From SZUA-36 sp041570235 (lineage in GTDB: Bacteria; Pseudomonadota; Gammaproteobacteria; Xanthomonadales; SZUA-36): 5,338 nt of DNA. Below the pieces are notes generated by a model, which was given only the letters and a program-made list of their open reading frames with translations, made no database searches and was not told the DNA's origin. Positions within the stretch are counted from its first letter, which is position 1; each line of letters starts with the position of its first letter. The translations under genes were made by a program, and so were the position numbers. The stretch is taken from NCBI GenBank assembly GCA_041570235.1, contig JBFFWN010000234.1, forward strand, positions 1-5,338, in the 5' to 3' direction. This document shows, one piece after another, positions 1 through 5,231 of the stretch.

Positions 1-43
1 ACCCTCCTTCAACCAATAGCTAAGGCTATCAGTTTCAGTCCAG

Positions 44-63
44 CCCGGCATCCAGTCACATCT
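44..63 (+). repeat. Left copy of a 20-base direct repeat
   Basis: This 20-base stretch, beginning CCCGGCATCCAGTC, recurs at 368-387 with one difference (A versus G at its fifteenth base). The right copy sits just outside the right arm of the hairpin element at 164-363; the left copy is about 100 bases before its left arm. The pair could be parts of two neighbouring repeat elements, or the outer borders of one larger element. The sequence alone does not decide between these. Confidence 0.6.
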
Positions 64-163
64 GTTCTGCGTCACGATCCGGAATGCCGGTACGATTTAC
101 GGGTTAGCGCAAATTGAAGCGCCCGAGGAATGTTGTGCGAGAACGGCGAAGGACGGTTGTAAA

Positions 164-363
164 GCAGCCGGGGACATGCCTGTCGGGGTTCCGGTTTCGC
201 GGCCCTTCGGGCTGCCCTCGCATTCGAACCGTTCCGACGGGGCCGGCCTCACGGGACATCCTGTCCCGGTCGGCCTGAAATGTGCGTCCTGCACATTTCA
301 CCCCTTGAACGGCCCGCCTGCTCGGCGCTTCATAGTCACCCCGACAGGCATGTCCCCGGCTGC
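164..363. repeat. 200-base hairpin element with perfect 26-base inverted ends
   Basis: The arms at 164-189 and 338-363 are perfect reverse complements over 26 bases and start GCAGCCGGGGACATG. Between them lie several smaller hairpins: GCCC/GGGC at 202-212, CCGT/ACGG at 229-240, CGGGACA/TGTCCCG with loop TCC at 252-268, TGAAATGTGC/GCACATTTCA with loop GTCCT at 276-300, and CGCC/GGCG at 315-327. Open frames through it follow the inverted symmetry and have no ribosome binding site or recognisable protein, so it is read as non-coding. The ends and the loop motif resemble the two elements at 4714-4860 and 4915-5028. It may be a miniature mobile element or a repeat that forms a branched RNA. No target duplication is visible directly beside the arms. 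Confidence 0.75.
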
Positions 364-367
364 CCAC

Positions 368-387
368 CCCGGCATCCAGTCGCATCT
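368..387 (+). repeat. Right copy of a 20-base direct repeat
   Basis: This matches 44-63 at 19 of 20 positions. It starts five bases after the right arm of the hairpin element ends, so it may be part of that element's tail. Confidence 0.6.
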
Positions 388-434
388 CACGGATTGGCCC
401 CAACAAGTTCAAAATACAATTTGCAGCTTATACC

Positions 435-465
435 TTAACAGGCCCGGCTCAAATGCGGTTAGAAT
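435..465 (+). promoter_or_regulatory. Possible sigma-70 promoter for the lipoprotein gene
   Basis: TTAACA (435-440) and TAGAAT (460-465) each match the -35 and -10 consensus at five of six positions, but the 19-base spacer is longer than the ideal 17. It would start transcription about 35 bases before the ATG at 506 and lies outside the upstream hairpin element. This is an inference from motif match only. Confidence 0.35.
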
Positions 466-505
466 ACGCGCTGACGTTAAATACAGAATTTATTGAGGAA
501 CTGGA

Positions 506-1138
506 ATGATCCGAAAAAGCCTTCGAGTCCTTGCGGTAATGGTTGTTTTATTGCTGCTGGGCGCCTGTCAGTCGACCAAGGTCATCAGTGAATGGGATGC
601 CGGCCGTGATGACATCAACAAGCGCGAGAGAATTGCCGTCGTGGCGATGATGCCCGAGTCATTGCAACGCCTGGCCGTTGAACAGGAAATTGTCAAGGTC
701 ATGCGTGAGGCGGGCAGAAATGCATTGGTTTCCAGCGATATACCGGGCCTTTCAGGTCGTTTGGCCAGGGAAACGGCAGAGCCGGCCTTGAAAGCGGCCA
801 GCGTGGATGCTGTCGTCGTCGTTTTTATGACCTCCGGTGGTAAAGGTGAGCGGCTTGAGCGTGCCGATTACTATGCCGTCCAGGTGGATTCCGGGTTTTA
901 CAGCACCGGTTATGGCTGGTTTACACCGCAGTATGCCACCGTATATACCGTGGTCGAGGGTTCCGGGTTCTATGACCAGGAGAACTTCATCTACGTGGAG
1001 ACCACCTATTTTGATATCGTCGAAGACCGCGCCAAGTGGAGCATGATCACAAAATCAAAAGACCTCGACCACAACGATACGGCAAAGGATATTTCCAGGA
1101 AAATCGTTAAGAAAATGAAGTCCACAGGCACCTTGTAG
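506..1138 (+). CDS. Lipoprotein of unknown function
   Basis: The 210-residue product has a positively charged start (MIRKSLR), a hydrophobic stretch at about 8-20 and a lipobox LGAC with the cysteine at residue 21, so it should be lipidated and anchored in the cell envelope. The residue after the cysteine is Q rather than D, which by the usual Lol rule suggests the outer membrane. The mature part starts with an alternating strand (ERIAVVAMMP) and a helix, followed by VDAVVVVFM. An aromatic-rich middle holds two SGFY motifs and VETTYFDIVEDRAKWS. The end, with a conserved-looking ISRKIVKKM helix, resembles small envelope lipoproteins with an LpoB- or TolB-N-like fold, but no function can be assigned. 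The start is set by GAGGAA at 495-500, five bases before the ATG. rsmG follows after 19 bases, so co-transcription is likely. mnmG is the more common neighbour at this place. Confidence 0.85.
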   Translation: MIRKSLRVLAVMVVLLLLGACQSTKVISEWDAGRDDINKRERIAVVAMMPESLQRLAVEQEIVKVMREAGRNALVSSDIPGLSGRLARETAEPALKAASVDAVVVVFMTSGGKGERLERADYYAVQVDSGFYSTGYGWFTPQYATVYTVVEGSGFYDQENFIYVETTYFDIVEDRAKWSMITKSKDLDHNDTAKDISRKIVKKMKSTGTL

Positions 1139-1157
1139 GGCCGGTTTTGCGATTTTG

Positions 1158-1790
1158 ATGAGACAAGACCATCCTGAGCGCATCAAGCTGGAATCCGGCC
1201 TGGACCGTCTGGGCCTGGAAGTGACGCCCGGGATCATCGATCAGCTTTTGGCCTACATGGTTGAGCTGAAGGAATGGTCGGGCACCTACAACCTGGTTGC
1301 ACCCAATGAACGCGGTTTCCTGCTGACCCGGCATGTGCTGGATTCCCTGTCCATCGCGAACTGGTTAAAACCGGGCAACCTGCTGGATATTGGCACGGGC
1401 GCGGGTTTACCGGGTTTACCGCTGGCCATCGTCAAGCCGACAATGCACGTTACCCTGCTGGACAGTGCCGGCAAGAAGATACGTTTTATCCGGCATGTAG
1501 GGCGCGCATTGAAGCTGGAAAACATTACACCGCTTAACCAGCGTGTTGAAGAACCGGTCAGCACCGGCCCATTTGCCAATATCACCTCGCGGGCGTTTGC
1601 ATCGTTGGGACAATTTGCCGAGGCGGCAAGGGGCCTGGCCGAAAAGGACACTCAATTGATGGCGATGAAGGGTGCTTACCCCAGCCAGGAACTTGATGAG
1701 CTGCCCGATTGGGTCAATGTATTGTCAGTGGAAACTTTGACAGTGCCGTATTTACATGCTGAGCGACACCTTGTTTTAATGTCGGTCTGA
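1158..1790 (+). CDS. rsmG: 16S rRNA (guanine-527 N7) methyltransferase RsmG
   Basis: RsmG (GidB) uses S-adenosylmethionine to methylate N7 of G527 in the 530 loop of 16S rRNA; loss of this mark is known to give low-level streptomycin resistance in several bacteria. The 210-residue product is close to the 207 residues of the E. coli protein and aligns along its length. Visible family motifs are YNLVAPNE (44-51), RHVLDSL (58-64), the SAM-binding loop DIGTGAGLPG (77-86), LLDS (100-103), RVEE (129-132), SRAFASL (144-150), MKG (170-172) and ERHLV (202-206). An in-frame TTG sits directly before the chosen ATG and would add one residue; ATG is preferred. No good ribosome binding site is seen, so translation may be coupled to the lipoprotein gene ending 19 bases upstream. 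parA starts 28 bases after the stop. Confidence 0.97.
   Translation: MRQDHPERIKLESGLDRLGLEVTPGIIDQLLAYMVELKEWSGTYNLVAPNERGFLLTRHVLDSLSIANWLKPGNLLDIGTGAGLPGLPLAIVKPTMHVTLLDSAGKKIRFIRHVGRALKLENITPLNQRVEEPVSTGPFANITSRAFASLGQFAEAARGLAEKDTQLMAMKGAYPSQELDELPDWVNVLSVETLTVPYLHAERHLVLMSV
1751..1780 (+). promoter_or_regulatory. Possible parA promoter inside the end of rsmG
   Basis: TTTACA (1751-1756) and TTTAAT (1775-1780) each match the sigma-70 consensus at five of six positions with an 18-base spacer. A TG at 1772-1773 one base before the -10 box makes it an extended -10. The predicted start is about 30 bases before the parA ATG at 1819. It would allow parA to be expressed apart from rsmG. Confidence 0.4.
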
Positions 1791-1818
1791 TACCAAACAA
1801 CGAAACCAAGATATTTAC

Positions 1819-2604
1819 ATGGCAAGAATTATCGCAGTCGCCAATCAAAAAGGCGGTGTTGGAAAAACCACAACGGCAGTCAACCTGACATCTGCACTTG
1901 CAGATATGGGTAACACGACCCTGTTAATCGACCTGGACCCGCAGGGCAACGCCTCGGTTGGATGTGGCGTCAATGCACGGGCGCTGGAGATTTCAGCGCT
2001 GGAAGTGATGCAGGACGAATGTGATATTCCCGAGGCGATGATCAGGCTGGAAGAGCTGGGTTTTGACATCCTGCCTTCAAACAGCGACCTTACCGCCGCC
2101 GAGGTTTCCCTGTTGCAGGTCGAGGAACGTGAATACCGGCTCAGGAATGCGATTGAAAAGATCGCTCACCAGTACGCCTGGATCATTATCGATTGTCCAC
2201 CGTCTTTGAATATGCTGACCCTGAATGCGCTGACTGCAGCCAATAGCGTGTTGATACCAATGCAGTGCGAATATTACGCCCTTGAGGGCCTGGCATCCTT
2301 GCTCGAAACCGTCGAACAGGTCCGCAACAGTGTTAACCAGGGTCTCGAGATCGAGGGCCTGTTACGCACCATGTTCGATAGCCGTAATAACCTGTCAGGT
2401 GCGGTTTCAGATCAGTTGCTGGAGCATTTTGGTGACAAGGTCTACCGCACCCTGATCCCAAGGAACGTCACCGTGGCCGAGGCCCCAAGCCACGGGTTGC
2501 CGGTTTTGAGGTATGCAAGGTCATCCCGCGGTGCGATCGCCTATTTGGGATTGGCGGGAGAGATGTTGAGAAGAAACCGGAAGAGACAAACCGACCAGCG
2601 GTGA
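1819..2604 (+). CDS. parA: Chromosome partition ATPase ParA (Soj family)
   Basis: ParA is a nucleoid-binding ATPase that forms dimers with ATP and moves ParB-bound origin regions apart. The 261-residue product shows the deviant Walker A motif KGGVGKTT (11-18), with the signature lysine 11, the A' motif LIDLDPQGN (36-44) and the Walker B region IIIDCPPSL (122-130, Asp125). CEYYALEGL and RNVTVAEAPSHGLPV are typical of chromosomal ParA/Soj. There is no N-terminal helix-turn-helix domain, so it belongs to the short chromosomal type rather than the P1-plasmid type that represses its own promoter. The tail is basic (RRNRKRQTDQR). The ribosome binding site is weak. parB follows after a gap of 146 bases, which is long for a parAB pair. 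Confidence 0.97.
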   Translation: MARIIAVANQKGGVGKTTTAVNLTSALADMGNTTLLIDLDPQGNASVGCGVNARALEISALEVMQDECDIPEAMIRLEELGFDILPSNSDLTAAEVSLLQVEEREYRLRNAIEKIAHQYAWIIIDCPPSLNMLTLNALTAANSVLIPMQCEYYALEGLASLLETVEQVRNSVNQGLEIEGLLRTMFDSRNNLSGAVSDQLLEHFGDKVYRTLIPRNVTVAEAPSHGLPVLRYARSSRGAIAYLGLAGEMLRRNRKRQTDQR

Positions 2605-2750
2605 CGGGCGCAAGCTGAGTCGTTATCCCGCGGCCGCGAATAGCGGCACACGTGACCTCGCAAAGCTAAAACAGCGTCATCCGGACATCATTATTCACCA
2701 CCAATCTGCTAAGCTTGCTAAAATTCATCGTTTGTTTGGGAAATTCATCA
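2605..2750. other. parA-parB intergenic gap with palindromes
   Basis: The gap contains the perfect 10-base palindrome CGCGGCCGCG (2629-2638), an overlapping small hairpin GCCGC/GCGGC (2633-2647) and the core CACGTG at about 2649. The hairpins have no following T-run, so a terminator is not supported. CACGTG is also the centre of the parS site, but the flanking bases do not match parS. The A/T-rich end holds the possible parB promoter. Confidence 0.4.
2716..2724 (+). promoter_or_regulatory. Possible extended -10 promoter for parB
   Basis: TGCTAAAAT fits the extended -10 form TGnTAtAAT with one mismatch. A weak -35 (TTCACC, 2694-2699) lies 19 bases before the hexamer. Transcription would start about 20 bases before the ATG at 2751. 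It overlaps the alternative TTG start of parB, which is one reason to reject that start. Confidence 0.3.
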
Positions 2751-3632
2751 ATGGCAGTAAAAAAGAACCCCCTCGGCCGTAACCTGAGTTCGATGCTCAG
2801 CAAGTCGACTTTGCAGCACGCAAAGGAGAATGCCGCCGAATATGCCGATCACGACACGCTGAAAAACCTGCCGCTTGACCTGATCAGCCCGGGACAATAT
2901 CAACCGCGTTCGGTTTTTGACACTGAACGGCTGGAGGATTTGGCTAGTTCGATACGCAAGCAGGGTGTTATTCAACCGGTTGTGGTGCGGGCCAGGAAAG
3001 ATGACAAGTATGAACTGATCGCCGGCGAACGCCGCTGGCGGGCAGCGCAGTTGGCTGGTATTGATGTGATCCCGGCCATTATTCGCAAGGTCCCGGATGA
3101 AATCGCCATTGCGATGGCGCTGGTTGAAAACATCCAGCGTGAAGACCTGAACCCGATCGAGGAAGCCACCGCCCTGAGGCGCCTCGTGGACGAGTTCCAG
3201 ATGACCCACCAGGAAGCCGGCGACGCAGTCGGCCGTTCACGTTCAGCGGTATCCAATTTATTGCGTCTTCTCGAATTGTCGGAAGAAGTCCGTGAACTGG
3301 TCGACGCCAGGCACCTGGAAATGGGTCATGCCCGGGCGCTTCTAAGCCTCGATCCCAAACTTCAAGCCAAAGCTGCACGCGAAGTGGTTGCGAAGGGTCT
3401 TTCCGTGCGGGAGACCGAGCAACTGGTGAGACGCTATAAAAACCCGCCAAAACCCCAAAGCGCCTTCCGCGATCCGGATATCCAGCACCTCGAAGACCGC
3501 CTCGCAGAAAAACTGTGCGCAAAGGTTAAACTGAGTTACAACGGCAGGGGAAAAGGCAAAATGGTCATCGCCTACAATTCGGCAGATGAGCTGGACGGGA
3601 TTTTGGAGCAATTGGGGTTGAGTTCGGATTAA
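2751..3632 (+). CDS. parB: Chromosome partition protein ParB (Spo0J family)
   Basis: ParB binds parS sites near the origin, spreads as a CTP-dependent clamp and stimulates the ParA ATPase. The 293-residue product begins with the basic segment KKNPLGRNLSSML, the usual ParA-contact region. It continues with the ParB/Srx domain including QPR (51-53), GERRWRA (92-98, the CTP-binding box) and ENIQREDLNPIEEA (126-139). A helix-turn-helix follows at about 152-174 (THQEAGDAVGRSRSAVSNLLRLL), then a C-terminal dimerisation region of about 245-293. ATG at 2751 was chosen because MAVKKNPLGR fits the family start; an upstream in-frame TTG at 2715 would add a hydrophobic MLKFIVCLGNSS not seen in the family. 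The linker near 228-245 is short. No good parS copy is visible in the window. Confidence 0.97.
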   Translation: MAVKKNPLGRNLSSMLSKSTLQHAKENAAEYADHDTLKNLPLDLISPGQYQPRSVFDTERLEDLASSIRKQGVIQPVVVRARKDDKYELIAGERRWRAAQLAGIDVIPAIIRKVPDEIAIAMALVENIQREDLNPIEEATALRRLVDEFQMTHQEAGDAVGRSRSAVSNLLRLLELSEEVRELVDARHLEMGHARALLSLDPKLQAKAAREVVAKGLSVRETEQLVRRYKNPPKPQSAFRDPDIQHLEDRLAEKLCAKVKLSYNGRGKGKMVIAYNSADELDGILEQLGLSSD

Positions 3633-3647
3633 AAAGACAGAAAAAAC

Positions 3648-3681
3648 GATCCCCTGATCATCCAAATGCTTGATCAGGATC
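3648..3681. other. GATC-rich hairpin after parB
   Basis: CCTGATCA (3653-3660) and TGATCAGG (3671-3678) form an 8-base stem with a 10-base loop; GAT/ATC (3648-3650, 3679-3681) extends it across a two-base bulge. GATC occurs four times in 34 bases (3648, 3656, 3672, 3678). On the + strand no T-run follows, so it is a poor terminator for parB. On the - strand the stem is followed by a T-rich stretch (complement of 3633-3647), but there is no minus-strand gene for it to end. Confidence 0.5.
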
Positions 3682-3748
3682 AAAGCCCCGTTGAACTGGC
3701 CCCGCTATCATCCAGTCTGAATCGAATCTAGCCAAAAAGGTAAGCATC

Positions 3749-4183
3749 ATGGAAGGTTATCCTCATCATTATCTCGCCAAGGCAAGTGGCGGGGAAGAAG
3801 GTAGTGTGGTCGTCAGCGGCGAAGGTCTGCCTCCGCTGGAAACACAATCCCCTCCGCAGTTTGGCGGTCCCGAGGGTGTCTGGTCACCTGAAACCATGCT
3901 CTCGGCTGCGGTGGCAAACTGTTTTATACTGAGTTTTCGTGCTATCGCGCGTGCTTCGAAATTTGAATGGACATCACTGGATTGCGATGTCGAAGGCATT
4001 CTTGACCGGCCCGAGCGCTCCCTCTATTTCACGGCTTTCAACGTGCACGCTACCCTGAAGGTTCCCGATGACACCAAGCTTGAACTGGGTCAGCGCTTGC
4101 TGGAAAAGGCCGAGCAAATATGCCTGATCACGGCATCGCTGAAATCCGAGGTCGTTCTGACCACCGATATTCAGCTCGACTAA
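3749..4183 (+). CDS. OsmC/Ohr-family protein
   Basis: OsmC/Ohr proteins reduce organic hydroperoxides in the cytoplasm with a pair of cysteines. The 144-residue product has the expected length. The first cysteine is in SPETMLSAAVANCFI (Cys58, matching the family pattern SPEELLxxAxAxCF) and the second in the helix AEQICLIT (Cys125). Glu48 is a candidate for the family's active-site glutamate. A third cysteine, Cys79, lies between them and is probably not catalytic. It looks nearer to the general OsmC branch than to classical OsmC or Ohr, so substrate is uncertain. AAAGGT at 3736-3741, seven bases before the ATG, supports the start. It sits between parB and atpI, a place with no known functional link to partition or ATP synthase. 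The 116-base gap before it suggests separate expression, though no convincing promoter was found. Confidence 0.9.
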   Translation: MEGYPHHYLAKASGGEEGSVVVSGEGLPPLETQSPPQFGGPEGVWSPETMLSAAVANCFILSFRAIARASKFEWTSLDCDVEGILDRPERSLYFTAFNVHATLKVPDDTKLELGQRLLEKAEQICLITASLKSEVVLTTDIQLD

Positions 4184-4192
4184 GAATCGTCA

Positions 4193-4222
4193 CCCCGGGT
4201 CTGCGAATGGCAGAACCCGGGG
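4193..4222 (+). terminator. Strong hairpin after the OsmC gene, no T-run
   Basis: CCCCGGGT plus CTGC (4193-4204) pairs with GCAG plus ACCCGGGG (4210-4222), a 12-base stem with a single bulged A (4214) and loop GAATG. It begins ten bases after the OsmC stop codon. No T-run follows, so it does not fit a classical intrinsic terminator; it could slow RNA decay or attenuate read-through into atpI. Confidence 0.45.
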
Positions 4223-4297
4223 CCCTCGGACGCTCGCACAGCGCCAACCCCGCACCATCCCTACTGACGCCATGCCACCTTGTGATAAGCTGCTCCG

Positions 4298-4660
4298 ATG
4301 ACAACCGTTGATGCAAATTCAATCAGCCGCGCATTACGTATTCAGTCGATAACAGCCATGTTACTGGCCGCCGGCCTGCTACTGATCGGGCCCCTGGCCG
4401 CCTATTCATCGCTGTTTGGCAGTCTCTCTGCTTTTATCCCCAACCTGGTCTTTGCCGTGCTCGTAGTTCCCAAGATAGGCCCTGACAGCGATGCTTTTTT
4501 GCGTACGGTTGTCATGGCGGAAGCGGTCAAGCTGCTCCTGATAGCGCTGATCTGCACACTGGTGCTTGTGTTCATCAAGCCACTGGCGCCCGGCTGGTTT
4601 TTTACCGGCATGGCCGTGGTCATTTTTAGTGCCCGCCTGGCGTTGCTGTCCAAAGCCTGA
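4298..4660 (+). CDS. atpI: ATP synthase accessory protein AtpI
   Basis: AtpI is a small inner-membrane protein that helps assemble the c-ring of F-type ATP synthase and is linked to magnesium uptake in some bacteria; it is usually the first gene of the atp operon. The 120-residue product has four likely membrane segments (about 18-36, 38-58, 76-94 and 99-117). Family landmarks are GSLSAFIPNLVFA (41-53), the E-x-x-K in AEAVKLLL (Glu75, Lys78) and the VFIKPLAP turn (91-98). No ribosome binding site precedes the ATG. An extended -10-like TGTGATAAG (4281-4289) would start transcription within a few bases of it, so the message may be leaderless or have a very short leader. No atpB follows: 635 bases of non-coding repeats and an unrelated gene start come next, so this atpI is separated from the rest of the operon. 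Confidence 0.88.
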   Translation: MTTVDANSISRALRIQSITAMLLAAGLLLIGPLAAYSSLFGSLSAFIPNLVFAVLVVPKIGPDSDAFLRTVVMAEAVKLLLIALICTLVLVFIKPLAPGWFFTGMAVVIFSARLALLSKA

Positions 4661-4705
4661 TTTCATCCAGGGTATATTTGATCTACTTCTGTTTCACTTG
4701 AAGTC

Positions 4706-4713
4706 ATTGCAAG
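4706..4713 (+). repeat. Left 8-base flank repeat (possible target duplication)
   Basis: ATTGCAAG here is identical to 5040-5047. It directly touches the left end (GAGCCGGGG) of the hairpin element, as expected for a duplicated target site made on insertion. Confidence 0.6.
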
Positions 4714-4860
4714 GAGCCGGGGCGGGTAGTTACTGCCAGGACACGGACGGACACGTAGGTGGTCTCTGAAAGGCTTCGCGCCGCACATCCCTGTGCTCTA
4801 TCGCGAAGTACCGTTCATCCTGAACATAACGGTCCTGGCAGTAACCACCCACCCCGGCTC
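4714..4860. repeat. Long hairpin unit with 29-base arms
   Basis: Arms at 4714-4742 and 4832-4860 match as inverted repeats at 27 of 29 positions, starting GAGCCGGGG. Inside, CTTCGCG (4774-4780) pairs with CGCGAAG (4802-4808) and encloses a second hairpin GCACA-TCCC-TGTGC (4783-4796). Next to it lies GTTCA-TCC-TGAAC (4813-4825). The two arm mismatches are A-C on the + strand but G-U wobbles in a minus-strand RNA, so the fold is better kept in that direction. Confidence 0.8.
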
Positions 4861-4914
4861 TGACACAGTGTCGGCAGCGTCTAGCGAAACCATTGCTCCA
4901 TCAGCAACCGCATA

Positions 4915-5028
4915 GCCGAGGGGGTGCAGTGTCTTCATTCAGGGCCGTGAGCGACAGGGATGTCGCGCCCGAGACCACACGGATGTGTTTATGGCGTGCC
5001 CTGAAGGAAGACACTGCACCCCCTTGGC
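4915..5028. repeat. Long hairpin unit with 31-base arms
   Basis: Arms at 4915-4945 and 4998-5028 match as inverted repeats at 29 of 31 positions, starting GCCGAGGGGGTGCAG. One of the two mismatches is a G-U wobble on the + strand. Internal hairpins are GCGACA-GGGA-TGTCGC (4951-4966) and CACA-CGGA-TGTG (4976-4987). The core ACAGGGATGT (4954-4963) is the exact reverse complement of ACATCCCTGT at 4785-4794 in the neighbouring unit, so the two units are related and in opposite orientation at this point. Confidence 0.8.
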
Positions 5029-5039
5029 GGTCCCGGCAG

Positions 5040-5047
5040 ATTGCAAG
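5040..5047 (+). repeat. Right 8-base flank repeat (possible target duplication)
   Basis: ATTGCAAG, identical to 4706-4713, directly follows the end CCCGGCAG of the putative inserted element. Confidence 0.6.
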
Positions 5048-5202
5048 TTGAAGTCCAGATGAAGCCAATGTCGTGCAATCCCGTGGTTTAACTTTACTTT
5101 ATATGTGGGGTTTAGAGAAAGTGGGACAACAGTTCCTCTGATCGTTTCATGAAATCATATCTCGCCGGAGCGCGCCTCCTCTTGGTGTGTCCCAAAATGT
5201 TT

Positions 5203-5231
5203 TTGCAAAACCCACTTGACCCGTCTATAAC
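5203..5231 (+). promoter_or_regulatory. Possible sigma-70 promoter for the right-edge gene
   Basis: TTGCAA (5203-5208) and TATAAC (5226-5231) match the consensus at four and five of six positions with an ideal 17-base spacer. The predicted leader is about 60 bases. A perfect palindrome TTTCATGAAA (5145-5154) lies about 50 bases upstream and could be an operator, but nothing else supports that. Confidence 0.4.

Larger units (their letters stand above)
4714..5039. mobile_element. Possible 326-base miniature inserted element made of two hairpin units
   Basis: This segment is bracketed by exact 8-base repeats ATTGCAAG (4706-4713 and 5040-5047). Its two ends are imperfect inverted repeats: left GAGCCGGGGCGG against the complement of the right end, CTGCCGGGACCG, agreeing at 8 of positions 3-12. 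Inside are two long hairpin units, 4714-4860 and 4915-5028, joined by a linker that itself holds the odd palindrome GACAC-A-GTGTC (4862-4872) and hairpin TTGCT/AGCAA (4893-4907). There is no open frame that looks like a transposase, so it would be non-autonomous. It fills most of the gene-free 4661-5295. The insertion reading is an inference; the repeats themselves are directly visible. Confidence 0.55.

Noticed and set aside
16..29. ATAGC/GCTAT hairpin at the left edge
   Set aside because: A five-base stem is expected by chance and nothing around it gives it a role.
109..424. 8-base inverted repeat GCAAATTG (109-116) and CAATTTGC (417-424) as outer ends of the left element
   Set aside because: It is short, A/T-rich and separated from the element's arms by about 50 bases, so chance is likely.
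104..496. Open frames on both strands through the left repeat region
   Set aside because: They run through the inverted repeats, have no ribosome binding site and resemble no known family.
1401..1418. Tandem GGGTTTACC repeat in rsmG
   Set aside because: It encodes the conserved GLPGLP of the SAM-binding loop, so protein sequence explains it.
1737..1742. Perfect TTGACA as a -35 box for parA
   Set aside because: No acceptable -10 hexamer lies 16-18 bases downstream; the pair at 1751-1780 is better.
2645..2660. CACGTG in the parA-parB gap as a parS site
   Set aside because: Only the central six bases and two others match the 16-base parS consensus.
2715..2750. TTG start that would lengthen ParB by 12 residues
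   Set aside because: The extra MLKFIVCLGNSS is unlike ParB starts and overlaps a likely -10 box; ATG at 2751 gives the usual MAVKKNPLGR start.
4193..4222. Hairpin after the OsmC gene as a full intrinsic terminator
   Set aside because: The stem is strong but the following bases are C/G-rich with no T-run; kept only as a terminator-like hairpin.
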